Of a stretch of DNA of 64,000 bases, positions 49,361 to 58,313 are shown piece by piece. Position numbers and translations under genes: made by a program. This stretch comes from Bowdeniella nasicola (GTDB lineage Bacteria; Actinomycetota; Actinomycetes; Actinomycetales; Actinomycetaceae): positions 40,704-104,703 of the forward strand of contig JAUNVA010000008.1 of assembly GCA_030537895.1 (NCBI GenBank), given 5' to 3'. The notes under the pieces are model-generated. The model saw nothing but the letters and a program-made list of their open reading frames with translations, was not told the DNA's origin and searched no databases. Position 1 is the first letter of the stretch. Each line of letters opens with the position of its first letter.

Positions 49361-49410
49361 GACTCGATCGTGGCACGAGCGGATGGACGCTGGGAACCGA
49401 AAGCCTCCTC

Positions 49411-49451
49411 AATCAGGGTTAAATCAGGGGGTTTTCTCCGCCAAATCAGGG
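49411..49451. promoter_or_regulatory. Three AATCAGGG direct repeats in the divergent PspC promoter region
   Basis: AATCAGGG occurs at 49411, 49422 and 49444, spaced 11 and 22 bases, so all copies face the same side of the helix. They lie between the PspC-kinase start (49360, minus) and the PspC gene start (49497, plus). They are good candidates for sites of the NarL-type regulator encoded next door. Confidence 0.55.
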
Positions 49452-49496
49452 GGATACCTCATGGCGTCTGGCCCCGCGCCCTGCCAGGGTGAAGGT

Positions 49497-51077
49497 ATGG
49501 AATCGTTCTATGACTCGCTGCGGCGCGCCCCACTGCGCCGCACCGAAGACCGCGTCATTGGTGGCGTATGCGCCGGACTCGCGCACCGCTTGGGGGTCGC
49601 CCCGCTGGCGATGCGCCTGCTAGCCGTACTCGCCATGGTGATCGGAGGCCTGCCACTCGTGCTCTATGCCGTCGCGTGGGCACTGATCCCCGAACATCGC
49701 GACGGGAGGATCCACCTCCAGGAGCTCTTCGCCGGTCGACCGAATGCCGGCGTGGCCGGGGCGGCCGGCATGCTCATTATCGGCCTGAGCAGGCCGCTTG
49801 GCTCGTTCGCTCTCGGGCTGCGCCACAGCGTACTCGGGGAGCTGCTCGGGCTTGCGATCGTCGTCACTCTCGCTGTCGGCGCGGTCTGGGTGGCGGGGCG
49901 ATCCTCCCGTAGCGGTGCGCCCCGCTCTAGCACCGATGGCGGAGCCCCGGGCCCCTGGGGTAGCGAACCGAGTGCTCCTCATACTGTTGAGCCGGCCGCC
50001 CCCTGGCCGCAGCCCGCGACGGACCCCTCGTCGGGTCACGCAGGTAACGCCACCGTTCCCACTGAAACGACACCTGCATCCCGAGATGCGCTGCCGTCCG
50101 CCGGGACCACTCCCGCATCCGGCGCGCAGGGCCTGTGCGCACCCGGCGCGGCCACCTCGCAGTCCACCTCTCACGGGGGTGGGTCGGCGACGGCGGCGCG
50201 CTCTGCGTATCCGGTCGCATCGCGCCCGCCGGCTCTCGCGACCAATGTGATCCTCGCGATCATCGCGGCAGCGATCGGCGCAGGCGCGCTCGCCCTCCTG
50301 GTCATGGAACGCACGTACGGGGCGTGGCTCGTCGCGGGGGGCGCCACCGTCGGGGTGCTCGCCCTCGGCCTCCTGTGGGCGGCGGTGCGAGGCCGGCGCG
50401 GGAGCTGGCTCACGGCGGCCACCTGGCTCACCGGGCTCCCGCTCCTCGGGGCGACGGCCCTCGCGCTCGTCACCCCGGCCGCCGTGCTCACCGACCCGCA
50501 CGCGTTGCCCGTCGCGGCAGTGGCCTCATCCCAGGGCACCAGTCGCGCCTCCTTCATCGGCTACGGCGAGCTCACGGATCCACGCGAGGATGTCTCGCTC
50601 ACCTCCGTGTTCGCCTCCCCCCGGCTCGTCAATCGCGGGGAGCCGGTCCGGATCACCATCACTGCGGTCGGCGCGGGCGCCGTGAACCTCGATACTCTGG
50701 GCGGCTGGCAAGTCATCCGCAACGGCGAGGTGACGACGCTGCCACCCGCCACCATCCTCACGCGCTCCGAGCATGGCTACGACGGCCCGCCCATGGTGCA
50801 GCGCTCCTGGTCCTCATTCACCATCGGCATGGGTGAGAGCATGACGCTCGTGAGTCCCGAAGCCCTCGAGGCTCCGGCCGAGGCAACGTCGATCGACCTC
50901 ACGTTCGCGTTCGGGGGGTGCGACGTCACGACCAGCTATGACGACGAATTCGCATGGCTGGAAGACCACCTCAACGTCGACATCCCGCCGGAAGCCTCCG
51001 AGCCGGACGCCGCCTCCCCCTCCCCCAGCCCGACGACGCCCGCAGCCGAGGGCACGACCCCCGAGGAGAACCGATGA
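49497..51077 (+). CDS. PspC-domain membrane protein
   Basis: A 526-residue membrane protein. The N-terminal PspC domain (about 12-68) reads RTEDRVIGGVCAGLAHRLGV and then LLAVLAMVIGGLPLVLYAVAWALIP. Two further helices follow. A Ser/Thr/Pro-rich linker of about 100 residues (about 140-245) comes next, then a group of three to four helices (ILAIIAAAIGAGALALLVM onward). The remaining ~180 residues form a probable extracellular beta-rich domain resembling toastrack-type domains of LiaF/DUF2154-like proteins (TSIDLTFAFGGCDVTT). The ATG at 49497 follows GAAGGT. It is divergent from the kinase-regulator pair and probably controlled by it, as envelope-stress effector or sensor. Confidence 0.83.
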   Translation: MESFYDSLRRAPLRRTEDRVIGGVCAGLAHRLGVAPLAMRLLAVLAMVIGGLPLVLYAVAWALIPEHRDGRIHLQELFAGRPNAGVAGAAGMLIIGLSRPLGSFALGLRHSVLGELLGLAIVVTLAVGAVWVAGRSSRSGAPRSSTDGGAPGPWGSEPSAPHTVEPAAPWPQPATDPSSGHAGNATVPTETTPASRDALPSAGTTPASGAQGLCAPGAATSQSTSHGGGSATAARSAYPVASRPPALATNVILAIIAAAIGAGALALLVMERTYGAWLVAGGATVGVLALGLLWAAVRGRRGSWLTAATWLTGLPLLGATALALVTPAAVLTDPHALPVAAVASSQGTSRASFIGYGELTDPREDVSLTSVFASPRLVNRGEPVRITITAVGAGAVNLDTLGGWQVIRNGEVTTLPPATILTRSEHGYDGPPMVQRSWSSFTIGMGESMTLVSPEALEAPAEATSIDLTFAFGGCDVTTSYDDEFAWLEDHLNVDIPPEASEPDAASPSPSPTTPAAEGTTPEENR

Positions 51078-51619
51078 GAACCTCCACCCTGACCTTTGCC
51101 GCCTTCACCCTCACCGTCGCTATCCTCGCCATCTTGCGAGGTGTGGGAACCGACGTCGATGCCCGCACCGCCCTCATCGCGTTACTTCTCGCACTCGCGG
51201 CGGCCCTCGCCGTCGGCGCTTTGAAACCCTCGCGCGAGTCACGGGCGGCGGAGCGCACCCCCGCTTTCGCGGGCGGTCCAACCCCGGCGGCTGGCGCCGC
51301 TGAGCAGCCGAGCCCCGCCACCACCTGGCCAGTCTCCGGTACCGCCCATCCCGAATCCGGGCACTCGACCGAGGAAGTCCGCAGCGATGAGCCCACCCGG
51401 ACGAGCCCGGGAGCTGAGACGGAAGCCGCCACCGAGCAGCTCTTCGCCGACCAGCCCCACGAGCCGGCTCCCACAGCCCAGACGGAGGCCCTCACCGAGC
51501 AGCTCTCCGCCGACCAGCCCCACGAGCCGGCTCCCACAGCCCAGACGGAGGCCCTCACCGAGCAGCTCCCCACCGACGAGCTCACCGACACGCGTCCTGA
51601 CGCGCGGGAGGACCGGTAG
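51074..51619 (+). CDS. Short membrane-anchored protein with a 21-residue repeat tail
   Basis: A 181-residue protein whose start overlaps the PspC gene stop as ATGA. Two N-terminal helices (LTFAAFTLTVAILAILRG and ALIALLLALAAALAVGAL) form a hairpin in the membrane. The rest is disordered and rich in Ala, Pro, Thr, Glu and Gln. It contains two near-identical 21-residue units, ADQPHEPAPTAQTEALTEQL, and a third partial one. No family is recognised beyond the small two-helix proteins that often follow PspC genes. Co-expression with the PspC protein is likely. Confidence 0.7.
   Translation: MRTSTLTFAAFTLTVAILAILRGVGTDVDARTALIALLLALAAALAVGALKPSRESRAAERTPAFAGGPTPAAGAAEQPSPATTWPVSGTAHPESGHSTEEVRSDEPTRTSPGAETEAATEQLFADQPHEPAPTAQTEALTEQLSADQPHEPAPTAQTEALTEQLPTDELTDTRPDAREDR
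51431..51580. repeat. 63-bp tandem repeat within the tail-protein gene
   Basis: Positions 51431 onward repeat at 51494 and partly at 51557 (period 63). The first two units differ at very few bases; the third decays after about 12 bases. The period is a multiple of three, so gain or loss of units keeps the reading frame. Confidence 0.8.
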
Positions 51620-51659
51620 CCCGGCTCCGGTAGTGCCGCGGCGGAGGCCTGCCACGGCA

Positions 51660-52427
51660 CTACCGGGCGAGGCCCTCGAGCACGCCGGCGAACTCTCGAT
51701 AGCCGATCGTCGCCAATTCGCCGTGGTCTCGGTCGGGGATCGCGGTCACCGTGATCTCGGGATAGGCCTCACGGAAGTAGGCGATATCCGAGGCACGCGC
51801 CCTGGCCTCCCGGTCGCCGTAGATGTAGTGGAGCCTCGTCTCCCGGCGCGGCAGAACGCCCGGCACGGCGTAGTTGTTCACCGAGTCGAAACAGCGCCGC
51901 ACGGTCTCGCCCGTCAGGCGGGCGAGGAAGGCCGCACTCTCCCCGTAGGAGTCCTCGTCTTCCCACGGATAGAGCCACCGCTCGGGCGGGAACGCGAGTT
52001 TCATCACAGTGGTGCTGCGCCGCAGCAGCGCGAACCCCGCCAGATCCCGCAGGAGGATGAGCCGGGTGAGCCACCGGGGCAGGCGATAGGGCGCGATGGC
52101 GGCGTCCAGCACGAGGGTGCCGATCCGCAGCCGGTCGCAGGCGTGGATGAGGTGGGCAACCGCGCCGCCGAGGCTCAGCCCATAGACGACGTCGACCTCC
52201 TCGATGCCCCGTTCCACGAGCGCCGCTGTGACGGACGCGGCGGTCTGCTCAACGGAGGTAAACGAGCTCTCGAACGGCTCGTGGTAGCCGTCGTATGTCA
52301 CGGCGACGGTGTGCCACTGCCGGGCCAGCGTCTCTAAGGTGGGCGTATACCAGCGCGGATCAGAAAACGCTCCCGGGAGAAACAGCAGGCGCCGGGCGTG
52401 CTGCGTTCCCCATTCGTCGATCATCAT
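51660..52427 (-). CDS. Alpha/beta hydrolase
   Basis: A 255-residue alpha/beta hydrolase-fold protein. An early LLFLPGAFSDPRWY forms the oxyanion region (HG-like PGAF), and the nucleophile elbow is VVYGLSLGGAVAHLIH (Ser in GLSLGG, about residue 86). A lid region follows (RWLTRLILLRDLAGFALL), then YGDREARA with the likely acid, and IPDRDHGELATIGY with the catalytic His. The substrate is unknown. The start at 52427 (MMIDEWGTQHARR) follows GGGGGGAT; the larger frame upstream is not supported. No signal peptide is seen. It is downstream of guaA on the same strand but separated by a strong terminator. Confidence 0.8.
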   Translation of the reverse strand: MMIDEWGTQHARRLLFLPGAFSDPRWYTPTLETLARQWHTVAVTYDGYHEPFESSFTSVEQTAASVTAALVERGIEEVDVVYGLSLGGAVAHLIHACDRLRIGTLVLDAAIAPYRLPRWLTRLILLRDLAGFALLRRSTTVMKLAFPPERWLYPWEDEDSYGESAAFLARLTGETVRRCFDSVNNYAVPGVLPRRETRLHYIYGDREARARASDIAYFREAYPEITVTAIPDRDHGELATIGYREFAGVLEGLAR

Positions 52428-52669
52428 CGGTGATCCCCCCTCAAGCTGATCGGGGAAGTCCTCTTTTGAGACTACCGGCAGGCATAGCGTTCGGAACGGG
52501 GCACCCACCATCCGGCGGGTCCCCGGCAGCACACCCCAGATGTCCGATCTTTGGCAAGCCCCGTCATCCGATGGGGAGGGAGCGCAGCACGCTCCCCTGC
52601 GCAGGCCTACCCGCCGCCGTCTGGTGGTACACGACGTCCATGGCGGTGATAAGCCCCGGGAGCCCCAAG

Positions 52670-52707
52670 CGAGGGCGCCCCGCACCAGACCGTGCGGGGC
52701 GCCCTCG
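52670..52707 (-). terminator. Terminator after guaA
   Basis: A perfect 16-bp stem, 52670-52685 with 52692-52707 (core GAGGGCGCCCCGCAC), loop CAGACC. It begins seven bases after the guaA stop in the direction of transcription. The rest of 52428-52669 shows no gene and should contain the hydrolase promoter. Confidence 0.85.
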
Positions 52708-52713
52708 ACAGAC

Positions 52714-54288
52714 CTATTCCCATTCGATGGTGCCCGGGGGCTTGCTCGTCACGTCGAGCACGACCCGGTTCACGTCCGGCACCTGGTTCGTGATCCGTGT
52801 GGAGATTTTGGCCAGTAGATCGTGCGGCAGGCGCGACCAGTCGGCGGTCATGGCGTCCTCTGAGGAGACCGGGCGCAGCACGATCGGGTGCCCGTAGGTG
52901 CGGCCGTCGCCCTGCACCCCGACCGAGCGTACGTCGGCTAGGAGCACCACGGGGCACTGCCAGATCGCGCGATCGAGACCCGCGGCGGTGAGCTCTTCGC
53001 GGACGATCGCGTCCGCAGCGCGCAACACCTCGAGACGCTCGCGCGTGATCTCCCCAACGATCCGGATCCCGAGGCCGGGCCCCGGGAAGGGCTGGCGCCA
53101 CACAATTGATTCGGGAACGCCGAGCTCGAGACCGACCTCGCGCACCTCGTCCTTAAAGAGGGTGCGCAGTGGCTCGACCAGGTCGAAGGCCAGGTCGTCG
53201 GGCAGGCCGCCCACGTTGTGGTGGCTCTTGATGTTCGCGGCGCCTTCTCCCCCACCGGACTCGACGACGTCGGGATAGAGTGTGCCCTGCACGAGGAAGC
53301 GCACCTGTTCGCCGCGCGCCCCGGATCGGGCCACGACCTCGCGAGCGGCATCTTCGAAGACCCGGATGAATTCGCGGCCGATAATCTTGCGCTTCGTTTC
53401 GGGATCCGTCACGCCCTTCAGCGCCTTCAAGAACCGGTCGGAGGCGTCCACGGTCACGAGGTCGACGCCGGTAGCGGCCACGAAATCACGTTCCACCTGC
53501 TCACGCTCACCGGCGCGCAGCAGGCCGTGATCCACGAACACGCACGTGAGCTGATCGCCGATGGCGCGCTGCACCAGCGCGGCCGCAACCGAGGAGTCCA
53601 CGCCACCCGACAGCCCGCAAATCGCGCGCCCGGACCCGACCTGCGCGCGGATGGCCGCAACCTGGTCGGCGATGACGTTCTCGGCAGTCCAGGAGGGCTC
53701 CAGGCCCGCGCCGCGGTAGAGGAAGTTCTCAATCAGGCGCTGCCCGCCCTCGGAGTGACGCACCTCGGGATGCCACTGCACTCCAAAGAGTCGACGCTCG
53801 ACATCCTCGAAGGCTGCGACGGGCGCACCACTCGAGGTGGCGAGCGCACGGCATCCCTCGGGGGCACGCTGCACGGCGTCGCCGTGACTCATCCAGATGG
53901 TGGCATCCGGTGCGACTCCCTCGAGCAGGCACCCCGGCTCGTTGACCTCAACAGCGGTCGAGCCGTATTCGCGTTCGCCCGTCTTGCCGACCACTCCACC
54001 GAGCGCGGCCGCCATTGCTTGGAATCCGTAGCAGATGCCGAGCACCGGCACGCCCGCTTCGAACAGGGAGGCGTCAATGCGCGGGGCGCCGTCCGCGTAC
54101 ACGGAAGCCGGGCCACCAGACAGGATGATCGCGGCGGGATCCTTCGCGAGCATGTCCTCGACGGGCATGGTGTGCGGGACGATCTCGGAGTAGACGTGCG
54201 CCTCGCGCACGCGCCGAGCGATCAGCTGGGCGTACTGAGCACCGAAGTCCACAACAAGGACCGGGCGCGTCTGCGCTACTTCACTCAT
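52714..54288 (-). CDS. guaA: GMP synthase (glutamine-hydrolysing)
   Basis: A 524-residue enzyme converting XMP to GMP with glutamine and ATP. The N-terminal class I glutamine amidotransferase domain has Cys86 in [10 protein letters not shown] and His173/Glu175 in [10 protein letters not shown]. The ATP pyrophosphatase P-loop is [13 protein letters not shown] (SGGVDSS 227-233). The C-terminal dimerisation domain holds [12 protein letters not shown] and ends KPPGTIEWE, the standard terminus. It overlaps the DUF3817 gene by eight bases, a pairing common in actinobacteria, and ends at a strong terminator. Confidence 0.96.
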   Translation of the reverse strand: MSEVAQTRPVLVVDFGAQYAQLIARRVREAHVYSEIVPHTMPVEDMLAKDPAAIILSGGPASVYADGAPRIDASLFEAGVPVLGICYGFQAMAAALGGVVGKTGEREYGSTAVEVNEPGCLLEGVAPDATIWMSHGDAVQRAPEGCRALATSSGAPVAAFEDVERRLFGVQWHPEVRHSEGGQRLIENFLYRGAGLEPSWTAENVIADQVAAIRAQVGSGRAICGLSGGVDSSVAAALVQRAIGDQLTCVFVDHGLLRAGEREQVERDFVAATGVDLVTVDASDRFLKALKGVTDPETKRKIIGREFIRVFEDAAREVVARSGARGEQVRFLVQGTLYPDVVESGGGEGAANIKSHHNVGGLPDDLAFDLVEPLRTLFKDEVREVGLELGVPESIVWRQPFPGPGLGIRIVGEITRERLEVLRAADAIVREELTAAGLDRAIWQCPVVLLADVRSVGVQGDGRTYGHPIVLRPVSSEDAMTADWSRLPHDLLAKISTRITNQVPDVNRVVLDVTSKPPGTIEWE

Positions 54289-54682
54289 CAGTCACTCCGT
54301 TCCCAACGGTGCGGGCGAGAAGATCCGGCAGGTCGTCATCCATCCAACGCTTCGCCTTCGGTTCCATGATGAAGGACAGGACCGGGATGACGCCAGCAAT
54401 GATAAGCACGGCCATCCGGCCGAACCCCCACCGCATCCGGCTCCACAGGTTGAAGACGGTGACGAGGTAGACGACGTAGATCCAGCCGTGCACGATCGCG
54501 ATCCAGGTGCCGAGCACGGGGCGCGCCGTCCAGATGTTGCCGGGCACTTCCACGCCGTTCACCTGGAAGCCGTACTTGAGGACGATCTCGAGGGTGAGCA
54601 GCAGCAGGAAGGTGCCGGTCACAAAGGCCATGACGCGGTAGTGGCCAAAGGCCTTGCGCGCTTGTGTTTCCAGGGATGCCAT
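54281..54682 (-). CDS. DUF3817 membrane protein
   Basis: A 133-residue membrane protein with three hydrophobic helices: [40 protein letters not shown] and [19 protein letters not shown]. The HGW in helix 2 and the PVLSFIMEP end are typical of DUF3817, a family usually encoded beside guaA. The start ATG at 54682 gives [20 protein letters not shown]. The stop lies inside guaA, so the two are co-translated. The function is unknown. Confidence 0.83.
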   Translation of the reverse strand: MASLETQARKAFGHYRVMAFVTGTFLLLLTLEIVLKYGFQVNGVEVPGNIWTARPVLGTWIAIVHGWIYVVYLVTVFNLWSRMRWGFGRMAVLIIAGVIPVLSFIMEPKAKRWMDDDLPDLLARTVGNGVTDE

Positions 54683-54750
54683 GGCCCTAGGCTATCGCGG
54701 TTGGAGGGGGCGCAGATAAGAGTCCCCCAGGTGTGGCCCCCGCTCCTAAG

Positions 54751-56538
54751 ATGAGGGATGTGCTGGACTTCCCCTCGTCGTATCCCACCTGGGATTCGCA
54801 GCGCCCTGCGGGGCGATATCTGCCGTGGTTGATGGCCTACAACCGGCGTCCCATCATCCTCGCGACGATCCTCGCACTCGGAAGCGCCGTCGTAAACGCG
54901 CTCCTCCCGACAGTCCTCGGCGCGGCACTCGACGCCGCCCTCACCTTCGGGTTCGGACCCGAGGTAAAGCGTCTTACCCTCGTGTTGCTGGCCCTCGGAC
55001 TCCTGGCGGCCATCACGGATGCGTTCGGGCACCTGACGACCGTCTACGTCTGGATGCGCGCGGCGGTCAGCGTGATGCGCTCGGTCGCCGCCCACATCAC
55101 GCGGGTGGGGCGCTCCGCTACGGCACACCAGTCGACGGGTGACATCATCGCGACCGTGGGGACCGACGCCATGCACATCGGTCACTTCTCCGAAGTCGTC
55201 GCCCCGGTGTTGGGGAGCTTCGCGACCTACCTCATCATCACGGTGCTTCTGCTGCGCCAGTCAGTGCTGCTCGGCCTTGTTGTCCTCATCGGCATGCCGC
55301 TCGTCACGGGCTTCGTCGCTCTGCTCATCTCGCCGCTACAAACGCGACAGAATCGCCAGCGTGAGGAACAGGGCAAACTCACGACGCTCGGTGCAGACAC
55401 CGTCGCGGGCCTGCGCATTCTGCGTGGGATCGGCGGCGAAGATGAGTTCGCTCAGCGCTATCGGGCCCAATCCCAAAAGGTGCGCGCCGCAGCCGTGCAC
55501 GTCGCCAACGTGCAAGCCGTGCTCTCGGGCTTGCGGATCCTCATGCCAGCCCTGTTCATCGTGTTCGTCATGTGGCTCGGCGCCCGCCTCGCGCTCGCGG
55601 GCGAGATCAGCCCCGGCCAGCTCGTGGCGTTCTACGGCTACACCACGTTCCTCGCGATGCCGTTGCGCCAGATCACGATGGCCTTCCAGGTCTATACACG
55701 GGCTCGGGTGGGAGCACACAAAACCACCCGGGTACTCTCCACGACTCCCTTAGCCGGCAGACTCGGCGAGGCCGATCGTCTCGCCAAGGACCTCGCCCCG
55801 CTGTCCCGCGGAGGGCCACTCTTCGAGATCCCCGAAGCCGGCCTCACGATCCGTCCCGGCGCGCTCACGGTCCTCGTGAGCGCGGACCAGGACGAGAGCG
55901 CTGCCCTTGCGCGTCGCCTCGCCCGAATGGCCGACGACGCGGCCAGCGGGGTCCTGCTTGCCGGACGCCCGATCACCGACTACTCGCTCGCCGAGGTCCG
56001 TACGCGGATCGTCCTGGCCGAGACCACAGCCGAGCTCTTCACCGGGACGCTCCGCTCTCAGGTCGATGCGCGCCAGACCGCCACCGATCAGCAGGTCCTT
56101 GACGCCTTGGCCGTCGCCGACGCCGGCGACGTTCTGCGGGCACTTGGCGGCCTGGAGGGGACCATCAGCGAAAAGGGCCGCTCCCTGTCGGGTGGCCAAC
56201 GCCAGCGGGTCGCGCTCGCCCGCGCGATCTGCACACACGCCGAGGTGGCGATCCTCGTGGAACCCACCTCCGCCGTCGACGCGCACACCGAGTCCCGGAT
56301 CGCGGCCAACCTCTCCCGCGAGCGCGCTGGGCGCACCACGATCATCGTCTCGGCGTCCCCACTCGTCTTGGAACATGCCGAGGAGGTCATCTTCCTCGCC
56401 GGGGGCCGTGCGCTCGCCACCGGCACACACCGGGAGCTCCTGGACGCCGCCCACCGTGGGGAGGCGGCGGCCCTCGCCTACCGCGCCGTCGTCGCCCGCT
56501 CCACCGCGAAGGAGGGCCATGCTCCTTCCGATCGCTGA
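54751..56538 (+). CDS. ABC exporter half-transporter, subunit A (degenerate Walker A)
   Basis: A 595-residue type IV (B-family) ABC half-exporter with six N-terminal helices (about 30-320) and a C-terminal NBD. The NBD is abnormal: where Walker A should be, it reads LVSADQDESAALARRL (376-385), with no GxxGxGKS/T. The signature LSGGQRQRVALARAI (479 on) is perfect. Walker B reads VAILVEPTSAVD, with Val503 in place of Asp and Glu504 kept. It can therefore hardly bind ATP itself but can complete the partner's site. The start is uncertain (ATG 54751 or GTG 54733); neither has a clear ribosome site. It overlaps subunit B by 20 bases. Confidence 0.85.
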   Translation: MRDVLDFPSSYPTWDSQRPAGRYLPWLMAYNRRPIILATILALGSAVVNALLPTVLGAALDAALTFGFGPEVKRLTLVLLALGLLAAITDAFGHLTTVYVWMRAAVSVMRSVAAHITRVGRSATAHQSTGDIIATVGTDAMHIGHFSEVVAPVLGSFATYLIITVLLLRQSVLLGLVVLIGMPLVTGFVALLISPLQTRQNRQREEQGKLTTLGADTVAGLRILRGIGGEDEFAQRYRAQSQKVRAAAVHVANVQAVLSGLRILMPALFIVFVMWLGARLALAGEISPGQLVAFYGYTTFLAMPLRQITMAFQVYTRARVGAHKTTRVLSTTPLAGRLGEADRLAKDLAPLSRGGPLFEIPEAGLTIRPGALTVLVSADQDESAALARRLARMADDAASGVLLAGRPITDYSLAEVRTRIVLAETTAELFTGTLRSQVDARQTATDQQVLDALAVADAGDVLRALGGLEGTISEKGRSLSGGQRQRVALARAICTHAEVAILVEPTSAVDAHTESRIAANLSRERAGRTTIIVSASPLVLEHAEEVIFLAGGRALATGTHRELLDAAHRGEAAALAYRAVVARSTAKEGHAPSDR

Positions 56539-58258
56539 CCCGGCCCTGACCTGGAGACGCACCCGCGAGATCATCTCGGCGCATCGCACGCCCCTCATGT
56601 TCGTCGTGGCTCTGCAGGGACTGGCTGCCGTCGCGGCCCTCAGCCTGCCGTGGCTCCTCGGACGCCTTGTCGACGCGGTATCCGAAGGCACCACGTACGC
56701 GTTCGTGGATCGGATCGCCCTCATCGGCCTGGCCGCCGTCCTCACGCAAACCCTGCTGAGCGCCACCTCACTACGCAACGCGATGGTCCTCGGGGAACGG
56801 ATCTTTGCCCAGCTGCGTGAGGATTTCCTCGAGCGTCTCACCCATCTACCGCTCTCGACCGTCGAGCGGGCCGGTACGGGCGACCTCGTGGCACGCACGA
56901 CGAACGACGTCGACTCCATCCAGTGGGTGATCCGCTTCGGCGTACCCGAGGTACTGATCCAAATCGTCACCCTGACGCTTACGTTGGGTGCGGCCCTGCT
57001 CGTCTCCCCGGCGCTCGCGCTCGCGCTGCTCTCGGGTGTCCCGGTGATCGTGGTGACAGGACGCTACTACCTGGGCCGGGCCACCCCGGTCTACCTGCGC
57101 TGCGCGCAGACGCAGGCCGAGGTGAACGGCGTCGTCACCGAGTCGGTAGAGCAGGCCGACACGGTGGACGCACTCAGCCTCGGGGCCCGCCGCCGAGCCC
57201 GCTCCACCGAGGTGATCCGCGAGTTCTGGAAGGCCGAACTCGCCGCCGGAAAGCTCCGCGTGTGGCTGTTCATCGGGCTCGGTATCGCCTTCGTTCTCCC
57301 ACCGGTAGCCACCCTCCTGTGGGGCGGCTACCTTATCGAGCGGGATGTCGCCGGCGTGAGCGTCGGCGCAATGGCGACCGTCGCCATGTACGCCGTACAG
57401 ATCCAACGCCCCATCGGCGAACTCATGTTTTGGCTCGATGAAATCCAGGTGGCCCGCGTGTCGCTCTCGCGAATCCTCGGTGTCGAACTGGTGCCGCCGG
57501 ACCGGGAGACCACCGGCGCGCTCCCGCACGGCCGTGAGCTCGCCGCCCGCGACGTGCGCTATTCCTACGTTCCGGGCGTCGAAGTCCTGCACGGACTCAC
57601 CCTCGATCTCGCGCCCGGTGAGCGCCTCGCGATCGTCGGCCCCTCCGGTGCGGGCAAGTCCACCCTTGGGCGGATGCTCGCCGGCATCCACCCGCCGAGC
57701 TCCGGTTCCGTGCGCATCGGCGGCGTGAACGTCGTGGACTTACCCGAAGACGTCTTACGTCGGGAGGTCGCGCTCGTCACCCAGGAACATCACGTCTTCG
57801 TCGGTACCCTCGCGGACAACCTCCGCCTCGCCCGTCCCGATGCCGAGGACGACGCGCTGTGGGCCGCACTCGACGCCGTTGCCGCGCGCACGTGGGTGGA
57901 GAAACTGCCCGACGCCCTCGCCACCGAGGTGGGGTCCGGGGCCCACACGCTGACGCCCGCTCAGGCCCAACAGCTCGCTCTCGCCCGGCTCGTCCTGCTC
58001 AACCCGCACACACTCGTGCTCGATGAAGCGACCTCGCTGCTGGACCCTCGCGCCGCGCGCGACCTCGAGCAGTCGCTCTCGGCTGTCCTGTCCGGCCGCA
58101 CCGTGGTGGCGATCGCGCACCGGCTGCACACCGCCCACGATGCCGACCGGGTTGCCGTAATCGAGGACGGGCGGATTGTCGAGATCGGGAGTCACGACGA
58201 ACTCGTCGCCCACGGCCGCGCCTATGCGGCTCTATGGAAATCTTGGCAGCAGCAGTAA
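56519..58258 (+). CDS. ABC exporter half-transporter, subunit B (intact Walker A, degenerate signature)
   Basis: A 579-residue half-exporter, partner of subunit A. The membrane domain (about 1-310) has the usual coupling sequence ERAGTGDLVARTTNDVDSIQ. The NBD has a perfect Walker A GPSGAGKST (374-382) and Walker B LVLDEATSLLD (Asp502, Glu503), a switch His in VAIAHRLHTAHD, but the signature is LTPAQAQQLA (478 on) instead of LSGGQ. In the heterodimer, its Walker motifs face the intact signature of subunit A, forming one working site, while the other site is lost on both sides. AGGAGG precedes the ATG at 56519. The substrate is unknown. Confidence 0.88.
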   Translation: MLLPIADPALTWRRTREIISAHRTPLMFVVALQGLAAVAALSLPWLLGRLVDAVSEGTTYAFVDRIALIGLAAVLTQTLLSATSLRNAMVLGERIFAQLREDFLERLTHLPLSTVERAGTGDLVARTTNDVDSIQWVIRFGVPEVLIQIVTLTLTLGAALLVSPALALALLSGVPVIVVTGRYYLGRATPVYLRCAQTQAEVNGVVTESVEQADTVDALSLGARRRARSTEVIREFWKAELAAGKLRVWLFIGLGIAFVLPPVATLLWGGYLIERDVAGVSVGAMATVAMYAVQIQRPIGELMFWLDEIQVARVSLSRILGVELVPPDRETTGALPHGRELAARDVRYSYVPGVEVLHGLTLDLAPGERLAIVGPSGAGKSTLGRMLAGIHPPSSGSVRIGGVNVVDLPEDVLRREVALVTQEHHVFVGTLADNLRLARPDAEDDALWAALDAVAARTWVEKLPDALATEVGSGAHTLTPAQAQQLALARLVLLNPHTLVLDEATSLLDPRAARDLEQSLSAVLSGRTVVAIAHRLHTAHDADRVAVIEDGRIVEIGSHDELVAHGRAYAALWKSWQQQ

Positions 58259-58313
58259 CCCGGCGTACCGCGCCGGACGATCCCGCCCGCGCGGCCACGG
58301 CGTTTTTGTCTGG

